NCBI GenBank assembly: GCA_964447525.1
Contig: CAYUSU010000034.1
Location: 1-16,053, forward strand
Origin: JAFGDH01 sp964447525
GTDB taxonomy: Archaea > Aenigmatarchaeota > Aenigmatarchaeia > QMZP01 > QMZT01
Direction: 5' to 3'
Length of the DNA stretch: 16,053 bases
A program made the translations under genes and the position numbers. This document shows positions 6,493-12,243 of the stretch, piece by piece (position 1 is the first letter of the stretch; the number at the start of each line of letters is the position of its first letter). The notes below the pieces were generated by a model. That model was given only the letters and a program-made list of their open reading frames with translations, searched no databases and was not told where the DNA came from.

Positions 6493-7359
6493 CTAAAGCA
6501 AAGAGATGGAAACGATTCCCACAAGTATGAAAACTATTGCCAAATATTGTATAATCCGGAGCTTCTCTTTGTAGACAATCTTTCCATATAGTGTTGCGAT
6601 GAAGGGACTCGAAAAAGCGAGAGCCACGACAACGCTCACGTCGGATACGCTTATTCCGAGATTGTAAAACAATGAACCTGTCGCTCCCAATAAAGCGATT
6701 AAAAATATCTCGGATAGAATCCGCCTTCCCGGCAAATGACGGCTTATTCCGGAAATTTTCATGTTGATTCCAGACCCAAGAAGAACGCCCAGTTCCAGCA
6801 GGAAGGAACTGATCACCGGTCCGACAACGTTTACCGGTATCTTTAGCAGAAAGAAAACCAGTCCCCAGAGAAAGCACGTAAGCACTGCAACCGGTATTCC
6901 GCTGGACATGCTGAAAAGCCCGGAACCGGAAAAATCCCTGAAATCCACCGATAACAGAATTATCCCGGCAATGATCAGCAGGATGGATAAATTGTTAGCG
7001 AGTGAAAGAATCTCCCCGAAGAATACGACGGAAAGGAGTATTGTCACTAGGAATGAAGAATCGGAGATGGGAATGATCACACCCACCTTTCCGCGTTCGA
7101 TTGCCTTGTAGAACGTAACGAGCGGTACGTACCCTATAACACCGATCAACAACGCAATCACAATGAACTGTATGGATATGTTGAAAAAGGGAAGGAAATA
7201 AAGAAGAACCGGAAACAGCAGGATCACGATGAATATGTTCCTAAACATCGCAGTCCTCACGATTCCCTCTTTTTTGACTATCTTCTGCGACATTCCGTTG
7301 CTGATTCCGAATCCAATCATCGCAATCAGCCCGAATATTATTCCAAGTTCCAGACCCAT
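6493..7359 (-). CDS. EamA/DMT-family transporter
   Basis: This 288-residue protein has ten predicted hydrophobic segments arranged as two repeats of five, the layout of EamA drug/metabolite transporters. The N-terminal half includes a typical first span with GFGISNGMSQK, and ends its repeat with the YKAIERGKVGVIIPISDSSFLVTILLS-like segment (about residues 85-111) and FFGEILS at 113-119. The second repeat has the matching NLGISVSDVSVVVALAFSSPFIATL segment (about 227-251) followed by VYKEKL. The duplicated segment before each short acidic/basic loop supports the call. Substrate is unknown; the family includes exporters of amino acids, nucleosides and sugars. A TATA-like TTTATTTA about 27 nt upstream suggests a leaderless single-gene transcript. 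Confidence 0.85.
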   Translation of the reverse strand: MGLELGIIFGLIAMIGFGISNGMSQKIVKKEGIVRTAMFRNIFIVILLFPVLLYFLPFFNISIQFIVIALLIGVIGYVPLVTFYKAIERGKVGVIIPISDSSFLVTILLSVVFFGEILSLANNLSILLIIAGIILLSVDFRDFSGSGLFSMSSGIPVAVLTCFLWGLVFFLLKIPVNVVGPVISSFLLELGVLLGSGINMKISGISRHLPGRRILSEIFLIALLGATGSLFYNLGISVSDVSVVVALAFSSPFIATLYGKIVYKEKLRIIQYLAIVFILVGIVSISLL

Positions 7360-7381
7360 GAATTGTATTTAGAAACACCGG

Positions 7382-7389
7382 TAAATAAA
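7382..7389 (-). promoter_or_regulatory. TATA-like box for the EamA gene
   Basis: Minus-strand TTTATTTA is centred about 27 nt before ATG 7359. Confidence 0.4.
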
Positions 7390-7419
7390 AGAAGTCATGT
7401 TTAATTTCGGTCGGTGTGG

Positions 7420-7851
7420 TTAAATTTGTTTTTCCAGAATTATTTTGTGATCCCTTTTTTCGACCTGCTTGAAACCCAGTCGTTTATACAACCTTCCCGC
7501 AGGATTTCCTTCCCAATATTCTATGCGAACTTTCTTTTTCTTCGTTTCCTTTATGAATTTATTGATCAGATACGAACCTATTCCTTTGTTCCTGTAGGAT
7601 TCAGTCAATAGAATATTTGTTATGAACAAGTGATTTCCCATTTCCTGAATTTCATACATTCCTATTTTTCTTTTACCGGAAGTAATTATTAATCGGTTCT
7701 TATATCTTTCTTTGAAGTGCTTATCAAAATAATTTTTGTCCCATTTCCTGTATCTGATGATATACTTGCATAGACATCTTCTTGTTAATCTGTATACATA
7801 ATTGTGATCGGAAATTCTGCATTGTCTTGTTGTTAACCGTTCAAGCTTCAT
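7420..7851 (-). CDS. GNAT-family N-acetyltransferase
   Basis: This 143-residue protein has the GNAT fold. Strand 4 and the acetyl-CoA pyrophosphate loop are seen as TNILLTESYRNKGIGSYLI at about 78-95, where RNKGIG is the RxxGxG motif. The C-terminal motif EGNPAGRLYKRLGF at 114-127 is the usual helix and strand that close the CoA site. The acceptor substrate cannot be told. The N-terminal part is unusually basic, with RYRKWDKNYFDKHFKERYKNR, and the gene is more AT-rich than its neighbours, which may reflect weaker constraint or acquisition. It follows rfcS after 34 bases; a T-run lies between them. Confidence 0.82.
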   Translation of the reverse strand: MKLERLTTRQCRISDHNYVYRLTRRCLCKYIIRYRKWDKNYFDKHFKERYKNRLIITSGKRKIGMYEIQEMGNHLFITNILLTESYRNKGIGSYLINKFIKETKKKKVRIEYWEGNPAGRLYKRLGFKQVEKRDHKIILEKQI

Positions 7852-7874
7852 ATAAAAGAATTAATTACATGGAT

Positions 7875-7881
7875 AAAAAAA
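7875..7881 (-). terminator. T-tract after rfcS
   Basis: On the minus strand seven T follow the rfcS stop codon within about 12 bases, a probable archaeal T-rich terminator. It leaves the GNAT gene starting about 24 bases later. Confidence 0.35.
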
Positions 7882-7885
7882 GATT

Positions 7886-8836
7886 TTATTTTTTACCGTG
7901 TTTCATAAACTGCGCCAGAAGGGCTTCCAGTTGTATCTCCGGCGAACCGCCCTGATTAAGGCGGAACTCGAATTCCCCGACCTTGTCAACCAGAGTTATC
8001 TTCTTGTCCTCCGGGACGTTAAGCTCGAATACCTGCTTGTGGATGCCGCGGATGATATCTTCCCCCGACAAACCTTGGGTGATAAGAAGGTCGTATAATT
8101 TCTTCCTCGCCTCGCCGAAATTCCCGTTGATGGCATTCTCCACCATATTCTTAACGTCTTCCGGTTTGGAAAGAGCGGCCGCTTCGTAAACGGTTTCCCT
8201 GTTAACCTCGCCAAGAGCTGAAGATGTCTGTAAAAGGTTGCAAGCGTGACGAAGATCGCCTTCGCAAATGTCGAATATTGCCTTGTACGCGTCTTCCGAA
8301 ACCTTGAGATTCTCCCCCTTGACTATCCGCTCTAGGAATTCCTTCACATCTTTTTCGTCCATACGCCTGAAACGGAAGACTGCTGTTCTGGATTGGATTG
8401 GATCAATGATCTTTGAAGAATAATTGCATGACAATATGAATCTGGCCACATGAGAGAATTTTTCCATTGTTCTTCGGAGGGCCTGCTGTGCCTCCGTCGT
8501 CAAAGCGTCTGACTCATCCAAAAATATTATCTTGAAATCGCTGCCCATGGACTTCATGCGGGCGAAGTCTTTAACCCTCCCTCGGACGACGTCTATCCCG
8601 CGCTGATCCGACGCATTCGTCTCCTGAAAATTATCCTTCCATTGTTTTCCGAACAATTCCTTTGCGAGCGCGAGTGCGAGCGTCGTCTTTCCCACTCCGG
8701 CCGGTCCGGCAAACATCATGTTCGGAATGGAGCCTTTTTTCACCCACGCCTTCAGGCGGGAAACAACGTGTTTCTGTCCGATCACATCCTCGAGTTTCTC
8801 CGGCCTGTATTTCTCGGTCCATATCTCGATCTTCAT
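7886..8836 (-). CDS. rfcS: Replication factor C small subunit (clamp loader ATPase)
   Basis: This 316-residue AAA+ ATPase is the archaeal RFC small subunit, which with RfcL loads the PCNA clamp on primed DNA. It starts with the family's WTEKYRPEKLEDVIGQ. Walker A GPAGVGKT is at 44-51, the NASDQRGIDVVR box at 74-85, Walker B IIFLDESD at 103-110, sensor 1 LSCNYSSKI at 135-143, and sensor 2 GDLRHACN at 193-200. The trans-acting arginine finger is normally in an SRC box; here it reads SRT at 149-151, with the arginine kept. The C-terminal collar domain follows to the end. No intein is present in the Walker A region, a common site in archaea. A TATA-like element 24 nt upstream supports leaderless transcription from ATG 8836. 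Confidence 0.96.
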   Translation of the reverse strand: MKIEIWTEKYRPEKLEDVIGQKHVVSRLKAWVKKGSIPNMMFAGPAGVGKTTLALALAKELFGKQWKDNFQETNASDQRGIDVVRGRVKDFARMKSMGSDFKIIFLDESDALTTEAQQALRRTMEKFSHVARFILSCNYSSKIIDPIQSRTAVFRFRRMDEKDVKEFLERIVKGENLKVSEDAYKAIFDICEGDLRHACNLLQTSSALGEVNRETVYEAAALSKPEDVKNMVENAINGNFGEARKKLYDLLITQGLSGEDIIRGIHKQVFELNVPEDKKITLVDKVGEFEFRLNQGGSPEIQLEALLAQFMKHGKK

Positions 8837-8854
8837 AACAAGAATATGTTTATG

Positions 8855-8863
8855 TTTTATTTA
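8855..8863 (-). promoter_or_regulatory. TATA box for rfcS
   Basis: Minus-strand TAAATAAAA is centred about 24 nt before ATG 8836. Confidence 0.45.
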
Positions 8864-8933
8864 AGTTTTCCGATAAACACCAAGGAAGTTTTTAATTATT
8901 CATATTTACTTAAAAGTAGTTAAAATTATAACA

Positions 8934-8942
8934 CTTATAAAT
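8934..8942 (+). promoter_or_regulatory. TATA box for the 8964 gene
   Basis: CTTATAAAT is centred 26 nt before ATG 8964 and is one of the cleanest TATA boxes in the window. TACTT-AA-AAGTA at 8907-8918, just upstream, is a small inverted repeat that might be an operator. Confidence 0.5.
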
Positions 8943-8963
8943 CCAAAAATCATAATATTTAAC

Positions 8964-9143
8964 ATGAAATTAGTGGGAAATGAGTATATTGTTGAGGATA
9001 TCAAATTAAAATATCCTTCTCATAGTAAATCGATTTGTTTAGTTACACATGCACTCACATCACCATCCCACGAAAAAACTGGTAATGGGACATACAAAGG
9101 TAAATTAAAGGAAAGTATTCAAGAGAGAAGGGGGATAGCGTGA
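8964..9143 (+). CDS. Unrecognised 59-residue protein, possibly the 5' part of a frameshifted gene
   Basis: ATG 8964 opens a 59-codon frame ending at TGA 9141-9143. The product begins MKLVGNEYIVEDIKLKYPSH and has a hydrophobic strand ICLVTHALTS followed by a hydrophilic, basic C-terminus. I recognise no family. The well-placed TATA box argues that transcription really starts here. The next open frame begins at the overlapping GTG 9140, in another frame. A run of five G at 9130-9134 lies just before the stop, and shifting frame there joins the two products smoothly. The pair may be one gene interrupted by a sequencing error or mutation, or two translationally coupled genes. The region is visibly more AT-rich than its neighbours. 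Confidence 0.45.
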   Translation: MKLVGNEYIVEDIKLKYPSHSKSICLVTHALTSPSHEKTGNGTYKGKLKESIQERRGIA

Positions 9144-9559
9144 TATGGATGCTAGATCCAAAGATTAATATGGCAAACATAGCCAAAAATCATACCCATC
9201 ATTCATTATCATCTAACAGAATTCAGAAATACAACCAGAAAATCAAACAAGCAATCGAAAAACAACTGGAAGCTATTTACAAAGAAATTTGCGCTAACGG
9301 TAGTGATTCTTATTTGTTAACAGAACACAAAGACCCGAGCATTATATTCCATAGCTTATTAACAAGAAAAGATCTGGTAAATACACTAAAAGATGATATC
9401 CATCCAGATTCTGCTATACTCACAGGAGAAATTTATAATCCGGAAGAACCATTCGGATTGGAATCCAACGGTTGTGTAAACATGGTCGGGGGGGCATGTG
9501 AAATGGCAAAAATACCTTTCGAATTGGGAACGGTTTTACCTTATGATCAAGCATTCTGA
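9140..9559 (+). CDS. Unrecognised soluble protein, possibly the 3' part of a frameshifted gene
   Basis: The frame runs from GTG 9140 (or in-frame ATG 9149) to TGA 9557-9559, giving 136-139 residues. The N-terminal third is polar and helical, with IQKYNQKIKQAIEKQLEAIYKEI at about 28-50. The C-terminal half has mixed strands and a Gly/Cys segment, SNGCVNMVGGACEMA, near 109-123, where two cysteines might bind metal or pair. There is no signal peptide or membrane span. I do not recognise it. The preceding small frame overlaps its start by four bases, so coupling or a frameshift of one original gene are the two readings. AT-rich composition differs from flanking housekeeping genes and hints at acquisition. 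Confidence 0.5.
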   Translation: MIWMLDPKINMANIAKNHTHHSLSSNRIQKYNQKIKQAIEKQLEAIYKEICANGSDSYLLTEHKDPSIIFHSLLTRKDLVNTLKDDIHPDSAILTGEIYNPEEPFGLESNGCVNMVGGACEMAKIPFELGTVLPYDQAF

Positions 9560-9581
9560 CGAACAAAATGTTAATAACTAA

Positions 9582-9588
9582 TTTATAC
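9582..9588 (+). promoter_or_regulatory. TATA-like box for the AK6/dephospho-CoA kinase fusion gene
   Basis: TTTATAC (about 9582-9588) predicts a start near 9611, giving a leader of about 28 nt that contains GGTGAT at 9629-9634. Confidence 0.35.
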
Positions 9589-9638
9589 CCAATTCCTAAA
9601 AAATTATCAAGTGTCTTTCGATGGTTCGGGTGATATGA

Positions 9639-10640
9639 TTGATTATAGCGATTTCTGGCACGCCGGGGACAGGCAAAACGGAAGTGGCCAAAAGGCTTAC
9701 CAAGGTTTTAGGATGGATGTACGTATCCCTCAATGAGCTCGCGGAAGAAGAAGAGCTGTACGAAGGGTATGACGAGGAACGAAGGTGCAAGATAGTCGAC
9801 ATAGAAGGCTTGCGCAGGGAAGTCAAGATCCTTGGATACTCCCATAAAAACATGATACTGGACGGGCATTTTTCACATGACATGCCGTGCGACATCGTCA
9901 TCGTTCTGCGAACCGATCCGAAGGTCCTGAGAAAGCGGCTGGCCGACAGGAAGTACTGGCAATCCAAACTCAAGGAGAACGTGGAAGCGGAGCTGATGGA
10001 CGTATGCAAGACAGAGGCGCTGGAAAACGGAATGAATGTTTACGAGATAGATACGACGGAAGCTGGTCCTGAAGAAACGGCGAACAGGATAGAGGAAATA
10101 ATCAGGGATGAAAGGCTGGTCACGAAGGACCTGAATATCCCGGACCACGTCAAACCAGCATTGAGGAAGAAATACGGAAAGTCCATGAAAGGAGACTGGG
10201 AAAAAATCGTAAGAAAACTGAAAAAAGACTCGAAGGGAAAGATGGTTATTTCAGTCGGCGACTATACGAGTTACAATCTGGTCGAGAATGGACTGGAACC
10301 TAACATGATCATAACGGACGGGAAGGAAAAACGGAAGAAGTTTCAGGGAAAGATCAAATTCGAGTATCCGATAACCAATGTTTCCAACCCCGTAGGGAAG
10401 ATCACACTCGAACTCTGGAAGATAATAGAGAAACTGATGCCGGAACTGGAGCTTGGCCAGAAGCATTCGATCTTCGTCGAGGGAGAGGAGGACATCGCAG
10501 TCCTGCCCTGCATAATGTTCGCCCCGGAAGGCACGTTCATTCTATACGGATTGTTCGATAGGCTCATCAGAATAAAGGTGGACAAAAAGAGAAGAAGGCT
10601 CGCCAAAGAGGTCCTGAGGGATATCCTAAAACATCAATGA
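9639..10640 (+). CDS. Fusion of AK6/Fap7-like adenylate kinase and GTP-dependent dephospho-CoA kinase (DUF359)
   Basis: This 333-residue protein carries two enzymes. Residues 1-157 match AK6/Fap7/hCINAP: P-loop GTPGTGKT at 7-14, LNELAEEEELYEGYDEER region at 31-48, DGHFSH at 75-80, ENVEAELMDV at 113-122 and YEIDTT at 135-140. This family acts in small-subunit ribosome maturation and has nucleotide kinase/ATPase activity. Residues about 163-333 match DUF359 (archaeal GTP-dependent dephospho-CoA kinase, the last step of CoA synthesis): VGD at 206-208, Asp227 in ITDGKEKR, NPVGKIT at 250-256, EGEEDIAVLP at 281-290 and LYG at 302-304. Translation must begin at TTG 9639, since an in-frame TGA occupies 9636-9638; GGTGAT at 9629-9634 is correctly spaced. 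ATG 9635 is out of frame. The fusion is unusual, and no stop or frameshift separates the parts. Confidence 0.88.
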   Translation: MIIAISGTPGTGKTEVAKRLTKVLGWMYVSLNELAEEEELYEGYDEERRCKIVDIEGLRREVKILGYSHKNMILDGHFSHDMPCDIVIVLRTDPKVLRKRLADRKYWQSKLKENVEAELMDVCKTEALENGMNVYEIDTTEAGPEETANRIEEIIRDERLVTKDLNIPDHVKPALRKKYGKSMKGDWEKIVRKLKKDSKGKMVISVGDYTSYNLVENGLEPNMIITDGKEKRKKFQGKIKFEYPITNVSNPVGKITLELWKIIEKLMPELELGQKHSIFVEGEEDIAVLPCIMFAPEGTFILYGLFDRLIRIKVDKKRRRLAKEVLRDILKHQ

Positions 10641-10689
10641 ACAAAAACTATACAAATTTAACAATTCAAACCGTTCGAAAATTCAGTTA

Positions 10690-10718
10690 GACGACTTACA
10701 TATTCAGACCAAGTCGTC
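10690..10718 (+). repeat. 8-bp perfect inverted repeat upstream of the pilin-like cluster
   Basis: GACGACTT at 10690-10697 and AAGTCGTC at 10711-10718 are exact inverted copies with a 13-base spacer. The repeat ends about 13 bases before the TATA box of the first small membrane protein gene, so it could be a regulator site. It also lies 50 bases after the preceding gene, so a transcript hairpin is possible; no T-tract follows. Confidence 0.5.
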
Positions 10719-10731
10719 ATTCGAAATCAAG

Positions 10732-10739
10732 TATTTATA
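10732..10739 (+). promoter_or_regulatory. TATA box for the 10763 gene
   Basis: TATTTATA is centred about 26-27 nt before ATG 10763, as for a leaderless mRNA. Confidence 0.5.
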
Positions 10740-10762
10740 GGGATTCGGGCCAATATTAAATT

Positions 10763-10869
10763 ATGAAAGCAATGTCAATGCCAATTCTAGTCGTAGTGAC
10801 GGCAATAATCATTCTCGTCGTTGCGCTGGTCATACTGACCATATTCGGCAGCGGTCTTGGGAACATACA
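10763..10869 (+). CDS. Small single-span membrane protein, 3' end lost in assembly gap
   Basis: ATG 10763 starts a frame readable for 35 codons before the run of N. The product begins MKAMSMP and then has one long hydrophobic segment of Val, Ile and Leu (about residues 7-29) ending GSGLGNI. It resembles the other tiny anchor proteins that follow: short basic start, one span, little else. The gene has its own TATA box and an upstream inverted repeat. The true length is unknown because the gap is of unknown size. It may be a pilin-like subunit; there is no Glu at position +5 of a prepilin-type site in what can be read. Confidence 0.55.
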
Positions 10870-10969
10870 NNNNNNNNNNNNNNNNNNNNNNNNNNNNNNN
10901 NNNNNNNNNNNNNNNNNNNNNNNNNNNNNNNNNNNNNNNNNNNNNNNNNNNNNNNNNNNNNNNNNNNNN
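10870..10969. other. Assembly gap (100 N)
   Basis: Exactly 100 N occupy this stretch, the usual placeholder for a scaffold gap of unknown length. Nothing can be said of its content. One or more further small genes could be missing. Confidence 0.97.
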
Positions 10970-10975
10970 AAAAAC

Positions 10976-10983
10976 TAATTTAA
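10976..10983 (+). promoter_or_regulatory. TATA box for the 11006 gene
   Basis: TAATTTAA is centred 26 nt before ATG 11006, which suggests a leaderless transcript starting the 11006-11265 gene pair. Confidence 0.45.
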
Positions 10984-11005
10984 CCAAACAGTCCTAAATA
11001 TAATC

Positions 11006-11128
11006 ATGGCTAGGATGAAGGGCTTCACAATTGCATTGAGCGAGACCATGCTGACTGTGGCAGGGATTGCATTGGCTCTCGGTCTTGTTTTGTTCTATTT
11101 TGTCAGCAGGATGGGTGCTATAGGATGA
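11006..11128 (+). CDS. 40-residue single-span pilin-like membrane protein
   Basis: This very short gene encodes 40 residues: a basic start MARMKG, then FTIALSETML and a continuous hydrophobic helix to about residue 32, ending SRMGAIG. The KG-F junction followed by a helix with one acidic residue looks like a processed pilin, but the Glu is at +7 after the glycine and not the usual +5, so processing is uncertain. The TATA box 26 nt upstream and the ATGA overlap of its stop with the next start (11125-11128) make a real gene likely despite the small size. It probably forms a two-gene unit with the next one. Its role may be as a minor pilin, a membrane scaffold or a small regulator of the apparatus. 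Confidence 0.65.
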   Translation: MARMKGFTIALSETMLTVAGIALALGLVLFYFVSRMGAIG

Positions 11129-11265
11129 CAAACATGATCAAAGAAAACAAAAAGGGTTACAGCTCCATAGAATTGGTAATATTGTCAATATTCAGTGCAA
11201 TCGGGGTTTTGTTGTTAGTTTTGATCATGAGCAATAGCATAACGACTGTTATACCTCTGGCATAA
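11125..11265 (+). CDS. 46-residue type IV prepilin-like protein
   Basis: The start codon overlaps the previous stop as ATGA, so translation is probably coupled. The 46-residue product has a clear type IV prepilin/class III signal: MTNMIKENKKG, then YSSIE with Glu at +5, then a hydrophobic helix of about 20 residues. Cleavage after Gly11 by a prepilin or archaeal preflagellin peptidase (PibD/FlaK type) would leave a 35-residue product that is nearly all helix, ending NSITTVIPLA. This is far shorter than standard pilins, which carry a globular head. It might form a thin filament core or a tip initiator, or assemble with the larger anchored proteins downstream. No peptidase or assembly ATPase gene is in the window. 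Confidence 0.7.
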   Translation: MTNMIKENKKGYSSIELVILSIFSAIGVLLLVLIMSNSITTVIPLA

Positions 11266-11274
11266 TGATCATGA

Positions 11275-11286
11275 TTTTTTCTGTTT
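11275..11286 (+). terminator. T-rich tract after the small pilin-like genes
   Basis: Six T, then CTG, then TTTT, lie just past the stop codon at 11263-11265 and before the next TATA box, a plausible archaeal terminator separating the tiny genes from the five-gene operon. Confidence 0.35.
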
Positions 11287-11299
11287 TCCCGGTTTCTGA

Positions 11300-11306
11300 T
11301 TTATAT
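11300..11306 (+). promoter_or_regulatory. TATA box of the five-gene surface operon
   Basis: TTTATAT is centred 25 nt before ATG 11328. No other good promoter is seen before 15590, so it likely drives all five genes. Confidence 0.5.
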
Positions 11307-11327
11307 CAGCGAAACCAAAATTAATTT

Positions 11328-12218
11328 ATGAGAAAGGGATCAATGAACATGACCACCGAATTCTGGATGGTCGCCGTTGCTATAATATTCACAATAATGG
11401 TTCTGATAATAGGATACAATATATTTTTCGAAAAGATATGGTACGGCGATTGCTGGGCAGACGCCAAGAAGAACCTGACATTCATGCGCGAAGGTGATAA
11501 TTATTTTGAATTTGGAGACTGCATAAAAAAGGTGGTGTTCACGGGCAAGAAGGTATACCAGCTCGAGGATAACTGCAAATACACCAAGCCGAAAGACGGG
11601 GAAAGTTATGCTAGCCTCGTGGTCATGTATCCGAAAGAGAAGGGGGGAATAGCAGGCGCGTTCGAAACAGGAACAAGATGGTTCACCGACACGTGGAACA
11701 CTTTTCAGGAATCACATCAGGACATCGTATGTATTCTTCATGACGATATATTGGTCGGGGATAATGACATCGTTTTAGACGACCAGAATACCCAAAACTG
11801 CGTATACCTCCAAAAACCCACGCCGGAATCGGAATACATGTCCATAGGGGAGTGTGAAATAGGAGGGAATATGCCGGTAAATCCGAACAAGGATTTCCTG
11901 AAAAGGTGTTGGGATACGCTGATCAGTAAAATCGAAAGCACCACGGACGGAAGGAACGAAATCCAGTTCGGTACATGCGTAAGCGAGGTCATATTCTCCA
12001 GCAGCAGGAGCGTTTCCAGCTATGAATGCAGTGCCGGAGAATCGAAAAGCTATGTTTACATCATCCCGTCGATAGCCGCTCAGGAAATCGGAAAGAAAAT
12101 GGAATGTATAGGGATGGATTTCGCGATAAAAAGCGACGTAACGATCGAAGGGCTCGGAAAAACCAGCTGCATAAACGTCAAGGATCAGACTGACGGGAAG
12201 ACAATAACGGTGTGCTGA
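11328..12218 (+). CDS. Membrane-anchored Cys-rich protein with tandem duplicated extracytoplasmic domain
   Basis: This 296-residue protein has a short basic N-terminus (MRKG), one membrane span at about 12-30, and a large Cys-rich outer region. That region is an internal duplication. Copy 1 has Cys42 (DCW), Cys65 (FEFGDC), Cys83, SY at 93-94, Cys135 and Cys158. Copy 2 has Cys194 (RCW), Cys217 (IQFGTC), Cys234, SY at 241-242, Cys260 and Cys281. The first two cysteines are 23 residues apart in both copies. The even pattern suggests disulfides in an extracytoplasmic fold. I recognise no catalytic domain or named family. It is the first gene of the operon, 25 bases before the SLT-like gene, so it may be a scaffold, adhesin or substrate-binding part of the same complex. 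Confidence 0.75.
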   Translation: MRKGSMNMTTEFWMVAVAIIFTIMVLIIGYNIFFEKIWYGDCWADAKKNLTFMREGDNYFEFGDCIKKVVFTGKKVYQLEDNCKYTKPKDGESYASLVVMYPKEKGGIAGAFETGTRWFTDTWNTFQESHQDIVCILHDDILVGDNDIVLDDQNTQNCVYLQKPTPESEYMSIGECEIGGNMPVNPNKDFLKRCWDTLISKIESTTDGRNEIQFGTCVSEVIFSSSRSVSSYECSAGESKSYVYIIPSIAAQEIGKKMECIGMDFAIKSDVTIEGLGKTSCINVKDQTDGKTITVC

Positions 12219-12243
12219 TCATTTCTCGGAAAAAGGTGTCTGG

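Noticed and set aside
9635..9640. ATG 9635 as start of the kinase fusion gene
   Set aside because: It is out of frame with the P-loop protein; an in-frame TGA at 9636-9638 forces TTG 9639.
10690..10718. CRISPR repeat or tRNA-like element
   Set aside because: There is a single inverted repeat with no second copy and no cloverleaf; no CRISPR array, tRNA, rRNA or insertion sequence was seen in the window.
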